Assembly: GCF_001899645.1 (NCBI RefSeq)
Contig: NZ_MKVV01000090.1
Span: forward strand, 1-42,265
DNA: 42,265 nucleotides
Origin: Pseudonocardia sp. 73-21
GTDB taxonomy: Bacteria; Actinomycetota; Actinomycetes; Mycobacteriales; Pseudonocardiaceae
Direction of reading: 5' to 3'
Within the stretch, counting starts at the first letter, position 1. Each line of letters begins with the position of its first letter. The notes under the pieces were generated by a model. The model was not told where the DNA came from. It did not search any database and saw only the letters and a program-made list of their open reading frames with translations. The position numbers and the translations under genes are program-made. Shown here one piece after another: positions 14,582-22,147 of the stretch.

Positions 14582-15676
14582 ACGCACGTGCGACGCGACG
14601 AACGGCGGCTTGACCACGGTGGCCTCGAGCCCGCGGCCCCGGACGTCGACGGTGACGGTGTCGTCGAGCCCGATCCCCGACGAGGTCTCGATCAACGCGA
14701 GCGCGATGCCCGCCTTCAGCGTGGGCGAGAAGGTGCCCGACGTGGTGACGCCGACGCGCGTGCCGTCGGCCAGCACGTCCATGCCGGGACGCGGGATGCC
14801 GCGCCCGGTGGCCTTGAGCCCGCGAAGGCGCCGGGCCGGCCCGATCTCCTTCTCGGCGACCAGCGCCTCGCGGCCCCAGAACTCCGGCTTCGACCAGCCG
14901 ACGGCCCAGCCACTGCCGGCCTGCACGGGCGAGATGTCCACCGAGAGGTCCTGGCCGTGCAGCGGGTAGCCCATCTCGGTGCGCAGGGTGTCGCGGGCGG
15001 CGAGGCCGCACGCGCGGCCGCCGAGCGACTCGGCGCCGGCCATCAGCGCGTCCCAGATCCCCGGCGCGGAGTCCCACGGCACGAGCAGCTCGTAGCCGCG
15101 CTCGCCGGTGTAGCCGGTGCGGCACACGCGCACGGCACCGGCGTCGCCGAAGGCCATGTAGTCGAGATCGGAGACGGCCTCGAAGCCCGTGAACATCGTG
15201 GCGTGCAGCGCGCCGGCGAGCGGCCCCTGCACGGCGACGACGGCCAGTTCCCGGTGCCGGTCGGTGATCGCGACGCCCTCGGGTGCGGCGGCCCGCAGCA
15301 TCTGCGCCACCTGCGCGGCGTTGGCCGCGTTCGGCACGGCGAGCACCTCGTCGGGACCCACCAGGTAGACGATGATGTCGTCGACGACGCCGCCGGTGTC
15401 GGTGCAGCACAGCGTGTACTGCGCGTGGCCGGGGCCGATCTTGGCGAGGTCGGCGGTGAAGCAGCGGTTGACGAACTCCGCGGCGCCCGGACCGGTGATG
15501 GCGAGCTTGCCGAGGTGGCTGACGTCGAACACGCCGACGGCCTCGCGCACGGCGGTGTGCTCGGCGACGGTCCCGTCCGGGTAGGAGATGGGCATCGACC
15601 ACCCCCCGAACGCGCCGAGGGTGGCGCCGAGGGCCACATGACGGTCGTGCAGGGGGCTGGTGAGGAGATCGTCCAC
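14579..15676 (-). CDS. gcvT: glycine cleavage system T protein (aminomethyltransferase)
   Basis: This 365-residue protein moves the aminomethyl carbon from lipoylated H protein to tetrahydrofolate, releasing ammonia. GGWSMPISYPDGTVAEHTAVREAVG (read in parts) near residues 24-47, VFDVSHLGKL (49-58) and the aspartates of GGVVDDIIVY are normal GcvT features. GYTGERGYELLVP lies near 199-211, and the C-terminal beta-barrel begins near FWGREAL. The GTG start lies 8 nt from a TAGCGT that includes the stop of the upstream gene. It is syntenic with Rv2211c. gcvH and gcvP are not in the window, although lipoate synthesis genes are. Confidence 0.94.
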   Translation of the reverse strand: MDDLLTSPLHDRHVALGATLGAFGGWSMPISYPDGTVAEHTAVREAVGVFDVSHLGKLAITGPGAAEFVNRCFTADLAKIGPGHAQYTLCCTDTGGVVDDIIVYLVGPDEVLAVPNAANAAQVAQMLRAAAPEGVAITDRHRELAVVAVQGPLAGALHATMFTGFEAVSDLDYMAFGDAGAVRVCRTGYTGERGYELLVPWDSAPGIWDALMAGAESLGGRACGLAARDTLRTEMGYPLHGQDLSVDISPVQAGSGWAVGWSKPEFWGREALVAEKEIGPARRLRGLKATGRGIPRPGMDVLADGTRVGVTTSGTFSPTLKAGIALALIETSSGIGLDDTVTVDVRGRGLEATVVKPPFVASHVR

Positions 15677-15687
15677 GGACCGGGACG

Positions 15688-16104
15688 CTACTGCTCGCAG
15701 CGCCGCTTCAGCCCGTCACCCTCCATCCGGACGTAGCGCCGCACGAGCCCGCCCATCAGCAGCCCGGCCACGGCGCCCACCGGGCCGGACTGTTCCAGCA
15801 CCAGCCGCACGACCGTGCCACCGTCATCCGGCTCGACGTGGTGCCCGCCGACCGTGCGGACGCCGGGCGCGCGGGACTCCCAGGTGAAGCCGCGCGCCGG
15901 GTCGAGCTCGGTGACCCGCCACTCCGCGGGCCGCAGCCGGGGCTGGCGGACCAGCGCCCGGCTCCCCACCGCGAGCGGGCCGTCGTCAAGCCGGCGTACC
16001 TCGTCGGTGGAGTCGCTCCACTCCGGCCAGCGCTCGACGTCGGCGAGCACCGACCAGACCCGCCCGGGGTCCGCGTCGACCGACACGGCGTACTCGAACC
16101 TCAT
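15688..16104 (-). CDS. SRPBCC (START-like) family protein
   Basis: This 138-residue protein has the SRPBCC/polyketide-cyclase-like helix-grip fold. MRFEYAVSVDADPGRVWSVL and DVERWPEWSDSTDEVR are typical of the first strand and helices, and GTVVRLVLEQSGPVG leads to the C-terminal helix. Such proteins bind hydrophobic ligands in a cavity; the ligand here is unknown. The start is ATG 16104, 7 nt after TACATT, with no ribosome site. The -10 and the start are next to an 18-bp operator shared with the divergent TetR gene, so its expression is probably repressed by that regulator. The stop is 11 nt upstream of gcvT, so read-through into gcvT-ilvE is possible. Confidence 0.82.
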   Translation of the reverse strand: MRFEYAVSVDADPGRVWSVLADVERWPEWSDSTDEVRRLDDGPLAVGSRALVRQPRLRPAEWRVTELDPARGFTWESRAPGVRTVGGHHVEPDDGGTVVRLVLEQSGPVGAVAGLLMGGLVRRYVRMEGDGLKRRCEQ

Positions 16105-16112
16105 GGCGCCGA

Positions 16113-16130
16113 ATGTACCGTCTGGTACAT
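16113..16130. promoter_or_regulatory. TetR-type operator between divergent genes
   Basis: ATGTACCGTCTGGTACAT has 7-bp inverted arms around GTCT. It fills the 24-bp gap between the SRPBCC and TetR starts and reaches the first two bases of the TetR ATG. The minus-strand TACATT and plus-strand TACCGT hexamers, each 7 nt from a start codon, lie within or at its edge. A bound dimer would cover both promoters. Confidence 0.75.
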
Positions 16131-16674
16131 GACCGCCCGGGACGATCTCCTTGACGCCGCCCTGGCGTACGTGACGGCGCACGGCGTCGGCGAGCCCAGC
16201 CTGCGCGGACTCGCGGCGGCGCTGGGCACCAGCCACCGGATGGTCATCTACCACTTCGGCTCGCTACAGGGCCTGCTCGTGGAGATCGTGCGGGCCGTCG
16301 AACGGCGGCAGCGCGACCGGCTGGCCGAGCTGATGGACGCCGACCTCTCCCCCGGCGAGCTCGCCCGCCGGTTCTGGGAACCGCTCGCCGACCCCGCAAG
16401 CTGGCCGTCCGAGCGGCTGTTCTTCGAGCTCTACGGCCAGGCGCTGCAGGGCAGGCCGCACGCCGTCGGGCTGCTCGACGGGGTGGTCGACGACTGGCTC
16501 GGTCCCCTCACCGAGCTCACGGTGCGCAGCGGGATCCCCCGCGACCAGGCCCGGGCCCACGCCCGGCTGCGGCTGGCCGTGGCCCGCGGGCTGCTGCTGG
16601 ACCTGCTCGCCACCGGCGACGTCGAGGGCGTGCGGGCGGCCGCCGAGGTGCACCTGCCGGGATACACGCCATGA
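16129..16674 (+). CDS. TetR-family transcriptional regulator
   Basis: This is a 181-residue TetR-like repressor. The N-terminal helix-turn-helix SLRGLAAALGTSHRMVIYHF spans about 24-43, followed by the linker helix and an all-helical ligand-binding domain. The recognition helix (THRMVIYHF type) is common in actinobacterial members acting on lipids or antibiotics, but the ligand is unknown. ATG 16129 overlaps an 18-bp palindrome, so it probably represses itself and the divergent SRPBCC gene. It lies 7 nt after TACCGT and is likely leaderless. Its TGA overlaps the ATG of a decayed HAD phosphatase gene. Confidence 0.88.
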   Translation: MTARDDLLDAALAYVTAHGVGEPSLRGLAAALGTSHRMVIYHFGSLQGLLVEIVRAVERRQRDRLAELMDADLSPGELARRFWEPLADPASWPSERLFFELYGQALQGRPHAVGLLDGVVDDWLGPLTELTVRSGIPRDQARAHARLRLAVARGLLLDLLATGDVEGVRAAAEVHLPGYTP

Positions 16675-16954
16675 GATGGGACCCCGTGCTGTTCGACATG
16701 GACGGCACCTCGTCGACTCCGACGCCGCGCAGGTGGGCGCGGCGTCGGCCCCGCCGGCTCGCCCTCCAGTACGACGACCTGAGCGACGTGGTCCCGACGC
16801 CCGGCGCGTCGGACCTGCTCGCCTCGCTCACGAGCCCCCGGGCCGTCGTCACCGGTGCCGACGCAGCCCGGGCGGCCGGGCGGGCGCGACGACGGCGGCG
16901 CTGCGCGGGCTCGACGGCGACATCCGGACCGGGAGCCTCCGTGAGCTGATCTAA
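16671..16954 (+). pseudogene. HAD-family phosphatase, frameshifted remnant
   Basis: The frame starting at ATG 16671 (overlapping the TetR stop as ATGA) begins MRWDPVLFDMDGT, the DxDGT nucleophile motif of HAD hydrolases. The expected continuation LVDSDAAQVG appears in another frame, so a base is missing near 16708. A second shift restores the first frame for LQYDDLSDVVPTPGASDLLASL and AVVTGAD, the segment with the HAD Thr/Ser motif. Typical members are about 210-230 residues; the remaining 284 bp are too short and end at a stop just inside the convergent permease 3' end. The gene is dead unless the shifts are sequencing errors. Confidence 0.75.
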
Positions 16955-18192
16955 CGACGCGGTAGCACCGTGCACGCCGTCCAGCCGACGGCCAGTGCGG
17001 CGGCGGTGATCAGCACCTGGGCCAGCGGCAACAGCACCGCCAGCCCCACGCACATCACGAAACCCAGCCCCGCGGTCCACGCGGGCCAGCTCCGCGCCGA
17101 GATCGGCAGCCGCAGCGCGGCGAGGTTGATCACGGCGTAGTAGACGAGCACCGAGCACGCCGACAGCGCGATCGCCGCGGCGGGCCCGGCCACCACCGTC
17201 AGCAGGACGGTCACGACGCCGCCGACGAGATCGGCGCGCCACGGCGTGCCCTTCGGGCCGATCACCTCGAGGCAGCGCGGCAGCTCACCCCGGCGGGCCA
17301 TCGCGAGCCCGGTGCGGCTGATCCCGACGAGCACCGACAGCAGCGCCGACCCCGCGGCCACCGCGGCCCCCACGCGCACGAGCACGCCGAGGCCGGGGGC
17401 GTTCCCGGAGTCGACGAGCGCCACGAGCGGCGAGGTCTCCTGGGCCAGCTGGTCGGCCCCCATCCCGACCAGCAGCGCGATCCCGACCAGCAGGTAGACG
17501 ACCAGCGAGACGCCCAGCGCCACGGCGACGGCCCGGCGCAGCGTCCGGCCGGGGTCCCGGACCTCCTCGCCCAGCGTCGCGATCCGCGCGTAGCCGGCGA
17601 AGGCGAAGAACAGCAGCCCCGTGGCGGTCAGCGTGCCGAGCAGACCCCCGGTGACGGGGACGGGAGCGGACGGCGCCGCGGCCGGGTCGGACCCACCCGC
17701 GCCGGAGATCCCGACCACGATGACGACGACCAGCACGGCGAGCGTGCCGCCCACCAGCGCGTACGCGCCGCGGGAGGTCCAGCGCACACCGGTGACGTTG
17801 AGCGCGGTGGCGGCCAGGATCGCGACGAGCGACGCGTAGTGCGGCGCCGAGGGCAGCACGTAGCTGCCGAACACCCCCGCCGCTGCCGCGGCCGACGCCG
17901 ACTTCCCGACGAGGAACGCGACGCCGGCCAGCCGCCCCGCGCCGGGCGAGAGGCGTTCGCGGCCGTAGACGTAGCCGCCGCCGCTCTCCGGGTGGGCGAC
18001 GGCCAGGTCGGAGGTGGAGGCCGCGTTGCAGGCCGCGACGACGCCCGCGAGCAGCACGGCGAGCAGCAGCCACGGCCCGGCGGCGGCCGCGGCGGGCCCC
18101 CAGACGGCGAAGACACCGGTGCCCAGCATCGCGGCGAGACCCAGGACGACCGCGTCGGCCGTGCCGAGTCGGCGTTGCACGCTCGAGGACAC
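16951..18192 (-). CDS. APC-family amino acid permease
   Basis: This is a 413-residue transporter of the amino acid-polyamine-cation superfamily with about 12 hydrophobic segments. The first helix contains GLAAMLGTGVFAVWGPAAAAAG, the unwound Gly-rich segment of APC helix 1 that binds the substrate amino or carboxyl group. ATLGEEVRDPGRTLRRAV is the conserved loop after helix 6. The substrate is unknown. The start is taken as GTG 18192 (VSSSVQRRLGTADAV), the normal N-terminus of the family; starts upstream at 18249-18267 would add an unlikely tail. It is divergent from pepA, so import of amino acids may pair with peptide turnover, but this is only suggestive. Confidence 0.85.
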   Translation of the reverse strand: MSSSVQRRLGTADAVVLGLAAMLGTGVFAVWGPAAAAAGPWLLLAVLLAGVVAACNAASTSDLAVAHPESGGGYVYGRERLSPGAGRLAGVAFLVGKSASAAAAAGVFGSYVLPSAPHYASLVAILAATALNVTGVRWTSRGAYALVGGTLAVLVVVIVVGISGAGGSDPAAAPSAPVPVTGGLLGTLTATGLLFFAFAGYARIATLGEEVRDPGRTLRRAVAVALGVSLVVYLLVGIALLVGMGADQLAQETSPLVALVDSGNAPGLGVLVRVGAAVAAGSALLSVLVGISRTGLAMARRGELPRCLEVIGPKGTPWRADLVGGVVTVLLTVVAGPAAAIALSACSVLVYYAVINLAALRLPISARSWPAWTAGLGFVMCVGLAVLLPLAQVLITAAALAVGWTACTVLPRR

Positions 18193-18296
18193 CGACCCAC
18201 CCAAGCACCCGCCCTGCCGGATCCGGCCAACCGCGGGTGTCATTAGCATCTCGAAGCGGTCTCGCAATCCGAGATCAACGAACTGAACGGAGCATC

Positions 18297-19769
18297 GTGT
18301 CCCCCGATCTGCACACAGCCAGCGGGTCGCCCGCCACCGTCGAGGCCGATGCGGTCGTGATCGGGGTGCTCGCCGCCGACGGCCCGCGGCTGGCGCCCGG
18401 CTCCGCGGAGGTCGACGAGGCGTTCGACGGCGGTCTGGCGGCCCTGCTCGCCGTCGCCGGGGCCACGGGCAAGGCCGACGAGGTCGTGAAGATCCCGACC
18501 CGCGGCACGATCACCGCGCCGCTGCTGGTGGCCGTCGGGCTGGGCACGGGTGAGGTCACCCCCGAGCAGGTCCGCCGGGCCTCGGGCGCGGCCGCGCGGG
18601 CGCTGGCCGGCACCGGGCACGCCGTGAGCACGCTGGGCCGGATCGACCTGGCCGCGGCGGCCGAGGGCTCGCTGCTCGGCGCGTACACGTTCACCGAGTA
18701 CCGCACGAACGGCAACGGCAAGGCCCCGGTCGGGAAGGTCTCCCTGCTGAGCGACGCCGCGGACGCCGAGACGGTCGTGCGCACCGCCGCCGCCGTCGGT
18801 GCCGCCGTCCGCACCGCGCGTGACCTCGTCAACACCCCGCCGAACGACCTCTACCCGGCCGTGTTCGCCGACAGGGCGAAGGCCCTGGCCGAGGCCGTCG
18901 GCATCACCGTCGAGATCCTCGACGACGCGCAGCTGGCCGAGGGCGGCTTCGGCGGTGTGACCGGCGTGGGCCAGGGCAGCTCGCGCAAGCCGCGGCTGGT
19001 CCGGCTGAGCTACGCGGGCGGCCCGTCGCCGCGCGCGAAGGTGGCGCTGGTCGGCAAGGGCATCACGTTCGACACCGGCGGCATCTCGATCAAGCCCGCC
19101 GCCGGCATGGACCAGATGACCTCCGACATGGGCGGCGCCGCGGCCGTCATCGCGACGACGGTGCTGGCCGCCACGCTCGAGCTGCCCGTGGCCGTCACCG
19201 CCACGGTGCCGATGGCCGAGAACATGCCGTCCGACACCGCCTACCGGCCCGGTGACGTGCTGCGCATGTACGGCGGCAAGACCGTCGAGGTGCTCAACAC
19301 CGACGCCGAGGGCCGGCTGATCCTGGCCGATGCCATCGTGCGCGCGGCCGAGGACGACCCCGACTACCTCATCGAGACCTCCACCCTCACCGGCGCCCAG
19401 CTCGTGGCGCTGGGGCAGCGGACGATGGGGGTCATGGGGTCCGACGAGTTCCGCGACCGCGTCGCCGCCCAGGCCCGCGCCTGCGGCGAGGACGGCTGGG
19501 CCATGCCGCTGCTCGACCACATGCGCCCCGAGCTCGACTCCCGCGTCGCCGACATCGCCAACGTCACCGGGGCCCGTTTCGGCGGCATGCTGGTGGCCGG
19601 GGTGTTCCTGCGCGAGTTCGTGCCCGCGGGCCTGCCCTGGGCCCACCTCGACATCGCGGGCCCGAGCTTCCACACCGGCGGCCCCTACGGCTACACGGTG
19701 AAGGGCGGCACGGGCGTCCCGGTCCGCACCCTGCTCGCGGTGCTGCAGGACATCGCGGCGAACGGCTGA
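18297..19769 (+). CDS. pepA: leucyl aminopeptidase (M17 family)
   Basis: This 490-residue cytosolic M17 metallo-aminopeptidase removes N-terminal residues from peptides. The variable N-terminal domain occupies about 1-165. The two-metal site is visible: Lys254 and Asp259 in VGKGITFDTGG, Asp277 in SDMGG, and Asp336 and Glu338 in NTDAEGRL, with catalytic Lys266 and Arg340. The GTG at 18297 has GGAG (18289-18292) upstream; a longer in-frame start at 18237 adds non-homologous residues. A TAGCAT at 18244-18249 could be its -10. It is syntenic with Rv2213 (pepB) of M. tuberculosis. A repeat array follows it. Confidence 0.95.
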   Translation: MSPDLHTASGSPATVEADAVVIGVLAADGPRLAPGSAEVDEAFDGGLAALLAVAGATGKADEVVKIPTRGTITAPLLVAVGLGTGEVTPEQVRRASGAAARALAGTGHAVSTLGRIDLAAAAEGSLLGAYTFTEYRTNGNGKAPVGKVSLLSDAADAETVVRTAAAVGAAVRTARDLVNTPPNDLYPAVFADRAKALAEAVGITVEILDDAQLAEGGFGGVTGVGQGSSRKPRLVRLSYAGGPSPRAKVALVGKGITFDTGGISIKPAAGMDQMTSDMGGAAAVIATTVLAATLELPVAVTATVPMAENMPSDTAYRPGDVLRMYGGKTVEVLNTDAEGRLILADAIVRAAEDDPDYLIETSTLTGAQLVALGQRTMGVMGSDEFRDRVAAQARACGEDGWAMPLLDHMRPELDSRVADIANVTGARFGGMLVAGVFLREFVPAGLPWAHLDIAGPSFHTGGPYGYTVKGGTGVPVRTLLAVLQDIAANG

Positions 19770-19807
19770 CCCGGCCGCGCCGCCCGGCGAGCTGACGAGA
19801 CGACCCC

Positions 19808-19925
19808 GGCGGTTCGCCGTCTCGCCACGCGAGTTCGCCGTGCACCCCGGCGAGTTCGCCGTCCGGCCACGCGCCGGCGATCTCGACACGCGAGTTCGCC
19901 GTCTCACGCCGCGAGTTCGCCGGGT
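19808..19925. repeat. 20-21-bp phased repeat array
   Basis: A core GAGTTCGCCG occurs at 19831-19840, 19852-19861, 19892-19901 and 19913-19922, with variant copies at about 19810 and 19872. The spacing is 20-21 bp throughout, two turns of B-DNA. The longer consensus is CACGCGAGTTCGCCGTCTC. It fills the gap after pepA and codes for nothing I recognise. It resembles the 22-bp array at 1771-1845. Confidence 0.85.
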
Positions 19926-20256
19926 CGTCCGCGACGCGGCTGGGCCGGTCCGCACTCCCCGGCCGAGCCCCCATGATCACCGTTTCGGGACGACGGACCG
20001 CAGCGTCGACAGCTCCGCGTCCCCCACCGGTGATCAGGACCAACCGCGTCGCGTCATCGCCGCCGCGCCCCCGAGATCAGCCACGGGTCCCGACGTCGGA
20101 TCCGCGGGTCGTCCGCGCCCGGTGGTACCGGCCAGGTCACCCGGGTCCCACCCGCCTCCGGCCGGATCGCCGTCTCCCCGCGTCGAGCCGGAACCCGCGT
20201 GGCGGGACGGCGACCTCGCGTGCCGGAACCGTCGACTCGCCGACGGTCGGCCGGAG
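19926..20256. other. non-coding stretch with an inverted repeat copy
   Basis: No gene is apparent. An inverted copy of the array unit lies at 20205-20224 (reverse complement GGCACGCGAGGTCGCCGTCC). TGATCACCG (19974-19982) and CGGTGATCA (20028-20036) form 9-bp inverted arms. It lies between the convergent pepA and the gene at 20257-20601, so it probably includes their transcript ends. Confidence 0.5.
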
Positions 20257-20601
20257 TCAGAGGTCGCGGCCGCGACGTTCGCGGTCGCGGAGGATGCGCT
20301 GGCGGGCGTCGTGGTCGCGCATGCGCTGGGGGTAGCCCAGGATCTGCGCGTCGTAGACCGGGATCTTCAGGCTGCGGGCCAGCTTGCGGGCGGCGTCCGG
20401 GCCGGAGATGCGCCGCCGCGTCCACTCCCCGCCGGAGTCGACCAGCAGCATCGTGGTCTCGGTGACGGCCGTGCGCGGCTCCACGAACGCCTCGACGCCC
20501 CGGTGCGTGGCGGTCCACTCGCGCAGGTGCGCCTCGTCGCCGCTGTCACCGCCCCGCAGCACCCCCGGGCGGCCTCCGCGCAGCTTCTCGAACAAGCCCA
20601 T
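20257..20601 (-). CDS. conserved actinobacterial protein, unknown function
   Basis: This protein of about 114 residues begins MGLFEKLRGGRPG. It contains HLREWTATHRGVEAFVEPRT and VTETTMLLVDSGGEWTRRRI and ends in a basic tail with GYPQRMRDHDARQR. I recognise this pattern as a small conserved actinobacterial protein but know no function. ATG 20601 is preferred because family members start MGLF; longer in-frame starts at 20640 and 20682 exist, and none has a clear ribosome site. It is divergent from lpd by 116 bp. The alternative is a 141-residue product. Confidence 0.7.
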   Translation of the reverse strand: MGLFEKLRGGRPGVLRGGDSGDEAHLREWTATHRGVEAFVEPRTAVTETTMLLVDSGGEWTRRRISGPDAARKLARSLKIPVYDAQILGYPQRMRDHDARQRILRDRERRGRDL

Positions 20602-20717
20602 GGGCGATGAACGTCTCTCGAAGGTGACCAGTTCCGGCATCGGGGGGGTGCGGGTGACAAGATGACGTCTGCGGCGTGACATGCCGCGAGTCGGCTATCC
20701 GGTAGGGAGTTACAGAC

Positions 20718-22100
20718 GTGCCCGAGCACAACGCGGACCTGGTCATTCTGGGCGGTGGATCGGGCGGCTACGCCTGCGCCCTGCGCGCAGCGGAGCTGGG
20801 GAAGTCGGTCGTGCTGATCGAGCGCGACAAGCTCGGCGGCACCTGCCTGCACTACGGCTGCATCCCCACCAAGGCGCTGCTGCACGCCGCCGAGGTGGCC
20901 GACAGCGCCCGCGAGGGCGACAAGGTCGGCGTCAAGAGCTCGCTGTCGGGCATCGACATGGCCGGGGTCAACTCCTACAAGGACGGCGTGATCGCCAAGC
21001 TCTACAAGGGGCTGCAGGGGCTCGTGAAGTCCCGCAAGATCACCCTGGTGGAGGGCACCGGCAAGTTCGTCGGCCCGAACACCGTGGTCGTGGGCGACGA
21101 CACCTACGTGGGCGAGAAGGTCGTGCTGGCCACCGGCAGCTACTCGAAGTCCATCCCGGGCCTCGACATCGGCGGCCGCGTCATCACCAGCAGCGAGGCC
21201 ATCCGCCTCGACGAGGTCCCGCAGCGCGTGGTCGTCCTGGGCGGCGGCGTCATCGGCGTCGAGTTCGCGTCGGTGTTCAAGAGCTTCGGCGCGGAGGTCA
21301 CCATCGTCGAGGCGCTCCCCCGGCTGGTCCCCAACGAGGACGAGTTCGCGTCCAAGCTGCTGGAGCGGGCGTTCCGCCGTCGCAAGATCGCGTTCAAGAC
21401 CGGCGTGAAGTTCACCGGGGCCAAGCAGACCGACGACGCCGTCACGGTGTCGCTGGAGTCGGGCGAGGAGATCGAGGCCGACTACCTGCTCGTCGCCGTC
21501 GGCCGCGGCCCCAACACCGCCAACTCGGGCTTCGAGGAGGCCGGTGTCACCATGGAGCGCGGCTTCGTCCTCACCGACGAGCGCCTGCGCACCAACCTCC
21601 CGAACGTCTACGCGGTCGGCGACATCGTCCCCGGCCTGCAGCTCGCCCACCGCGGCTTCGCGCAGGGCATCTTCATCGCCGAGGACATCGCGGGCCTCAA
21701 CCCGCCGGTCATCGACGAGGCCGGTATCCCGCGCGTCACCTACTGTGAGCCCGAGGTGGCCTCCGTCGGCCTCACCGAGGCGCAGGCCAAGGAGAAGTAC
21801 GGGGAGATCCAGACCCTCACCTACGACCTGGCCGGCAACGGCAAGTCGCAGATCCTGCAGACGCAGGGCGCCATCAAGCTCATCAAGACCGGCGCCGAGG
21901 GCACCCCCGGCCCGGTGGTCGGGCTGCACATGGTCGGCGCCCGCGTCGGCGAGCTCATCGGCGAGGCCCAACTCGTCTACAACTGGGACGCCCAGGCGGA
22001 GGACGTCGCGGCCCTGATCCACGCCCACCCCACCCAGAACGAGGCGTTCGGCGAGGCCCACCTGGCGCTGGCCGGCAAGCCGCTGCACAGCCACTCCTGA
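20718..22100 (+). CDS. lpd: dihydrolipoyl dehydrogenase (E3)
   Basis: This 460-residue flavoprotein reoxidises dihydrolipoyl groups of 2-oxoacid dehydrogenases and the glycine cleavage system with NAD+. The FAD-binding GGGSGGYAC lies at 12-20, the redox disulfide GGTCLHYGCIPTK has Cys43 and Cys48, the NAD-binding GGGVIGVEFAS is near 177-187, and the C-terminal HAHPTQNEAFGEAH carries the His-Glu pair of the active site. The GTG start has GGGAG about 10 nt upstream. It is followed 47 nt later by the E2 gene on the same strand, so the two form an operon. In M. tuberculosis lpd lies elsewhere. Confidence 0.96.
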   Translation: MPEHNADLVILGGGSGGYACALRAAELGKSVVLIERDKLGGTCLHYGCIPTKALLHAAEVADSAREGDKVGVKSSLSGIDMAGVNSYKDGVIAKLYKGLQGLVKSRKITLVEGTGKFVGPNTVVVGDDTYVGEKVVLATGSYSKSIPGLDIGGRVITSSEAIRLDEVPQRVVVLGGGVIGVEFASVFKSFGAEVTIVEALPRLVPNEDEFASKLLERAFRRRKIAFKTGVKFTGAKQTDDAVTVSLESGEEIEADYLLVAVGRGPNTANSGFEEAGVTMERGFVLTDERLRTNLPNVYAVGDIVPGLQLAHRGFAQGIFIAEDIAGLNPPVIDEAGIPRVTYCEPEVASVGLTEAQAKEKYGEIQTLTYDLAGNGKSQILQTQGAIKLIKTGAEGTPGPVVGLHMVGARVGELIGEAQLVYNWDAQAEDVAALIHAHPTQNEAFGEAHLALAGKPLHSHS

Positions 22101-22147
22101 CCGGACCAGTCCCCCGAACCGCGAAGTTAGAGGAGCTCCGACCCGTT

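Noticed and set aside
15677..15687. A glycine riboswitch before gcvT
   Set aside because: The gap to the upstream gene is 11 bp, too short for one.
12557..15736. A plus-strand open frame of over 1000 codons across cobT, cobS, ilvE and gcvT
   Set aside because: It is antisense or out of frame to four clearly conserved genes, has very Arg/Gly-rich composition and matches no family. High GC leaves such frames open by chance.
19808..19925. A CRISPR array
   Set aside because: Units are only 20-21 bp and directly adjoining, with no spacers of constant length and no cas genes.
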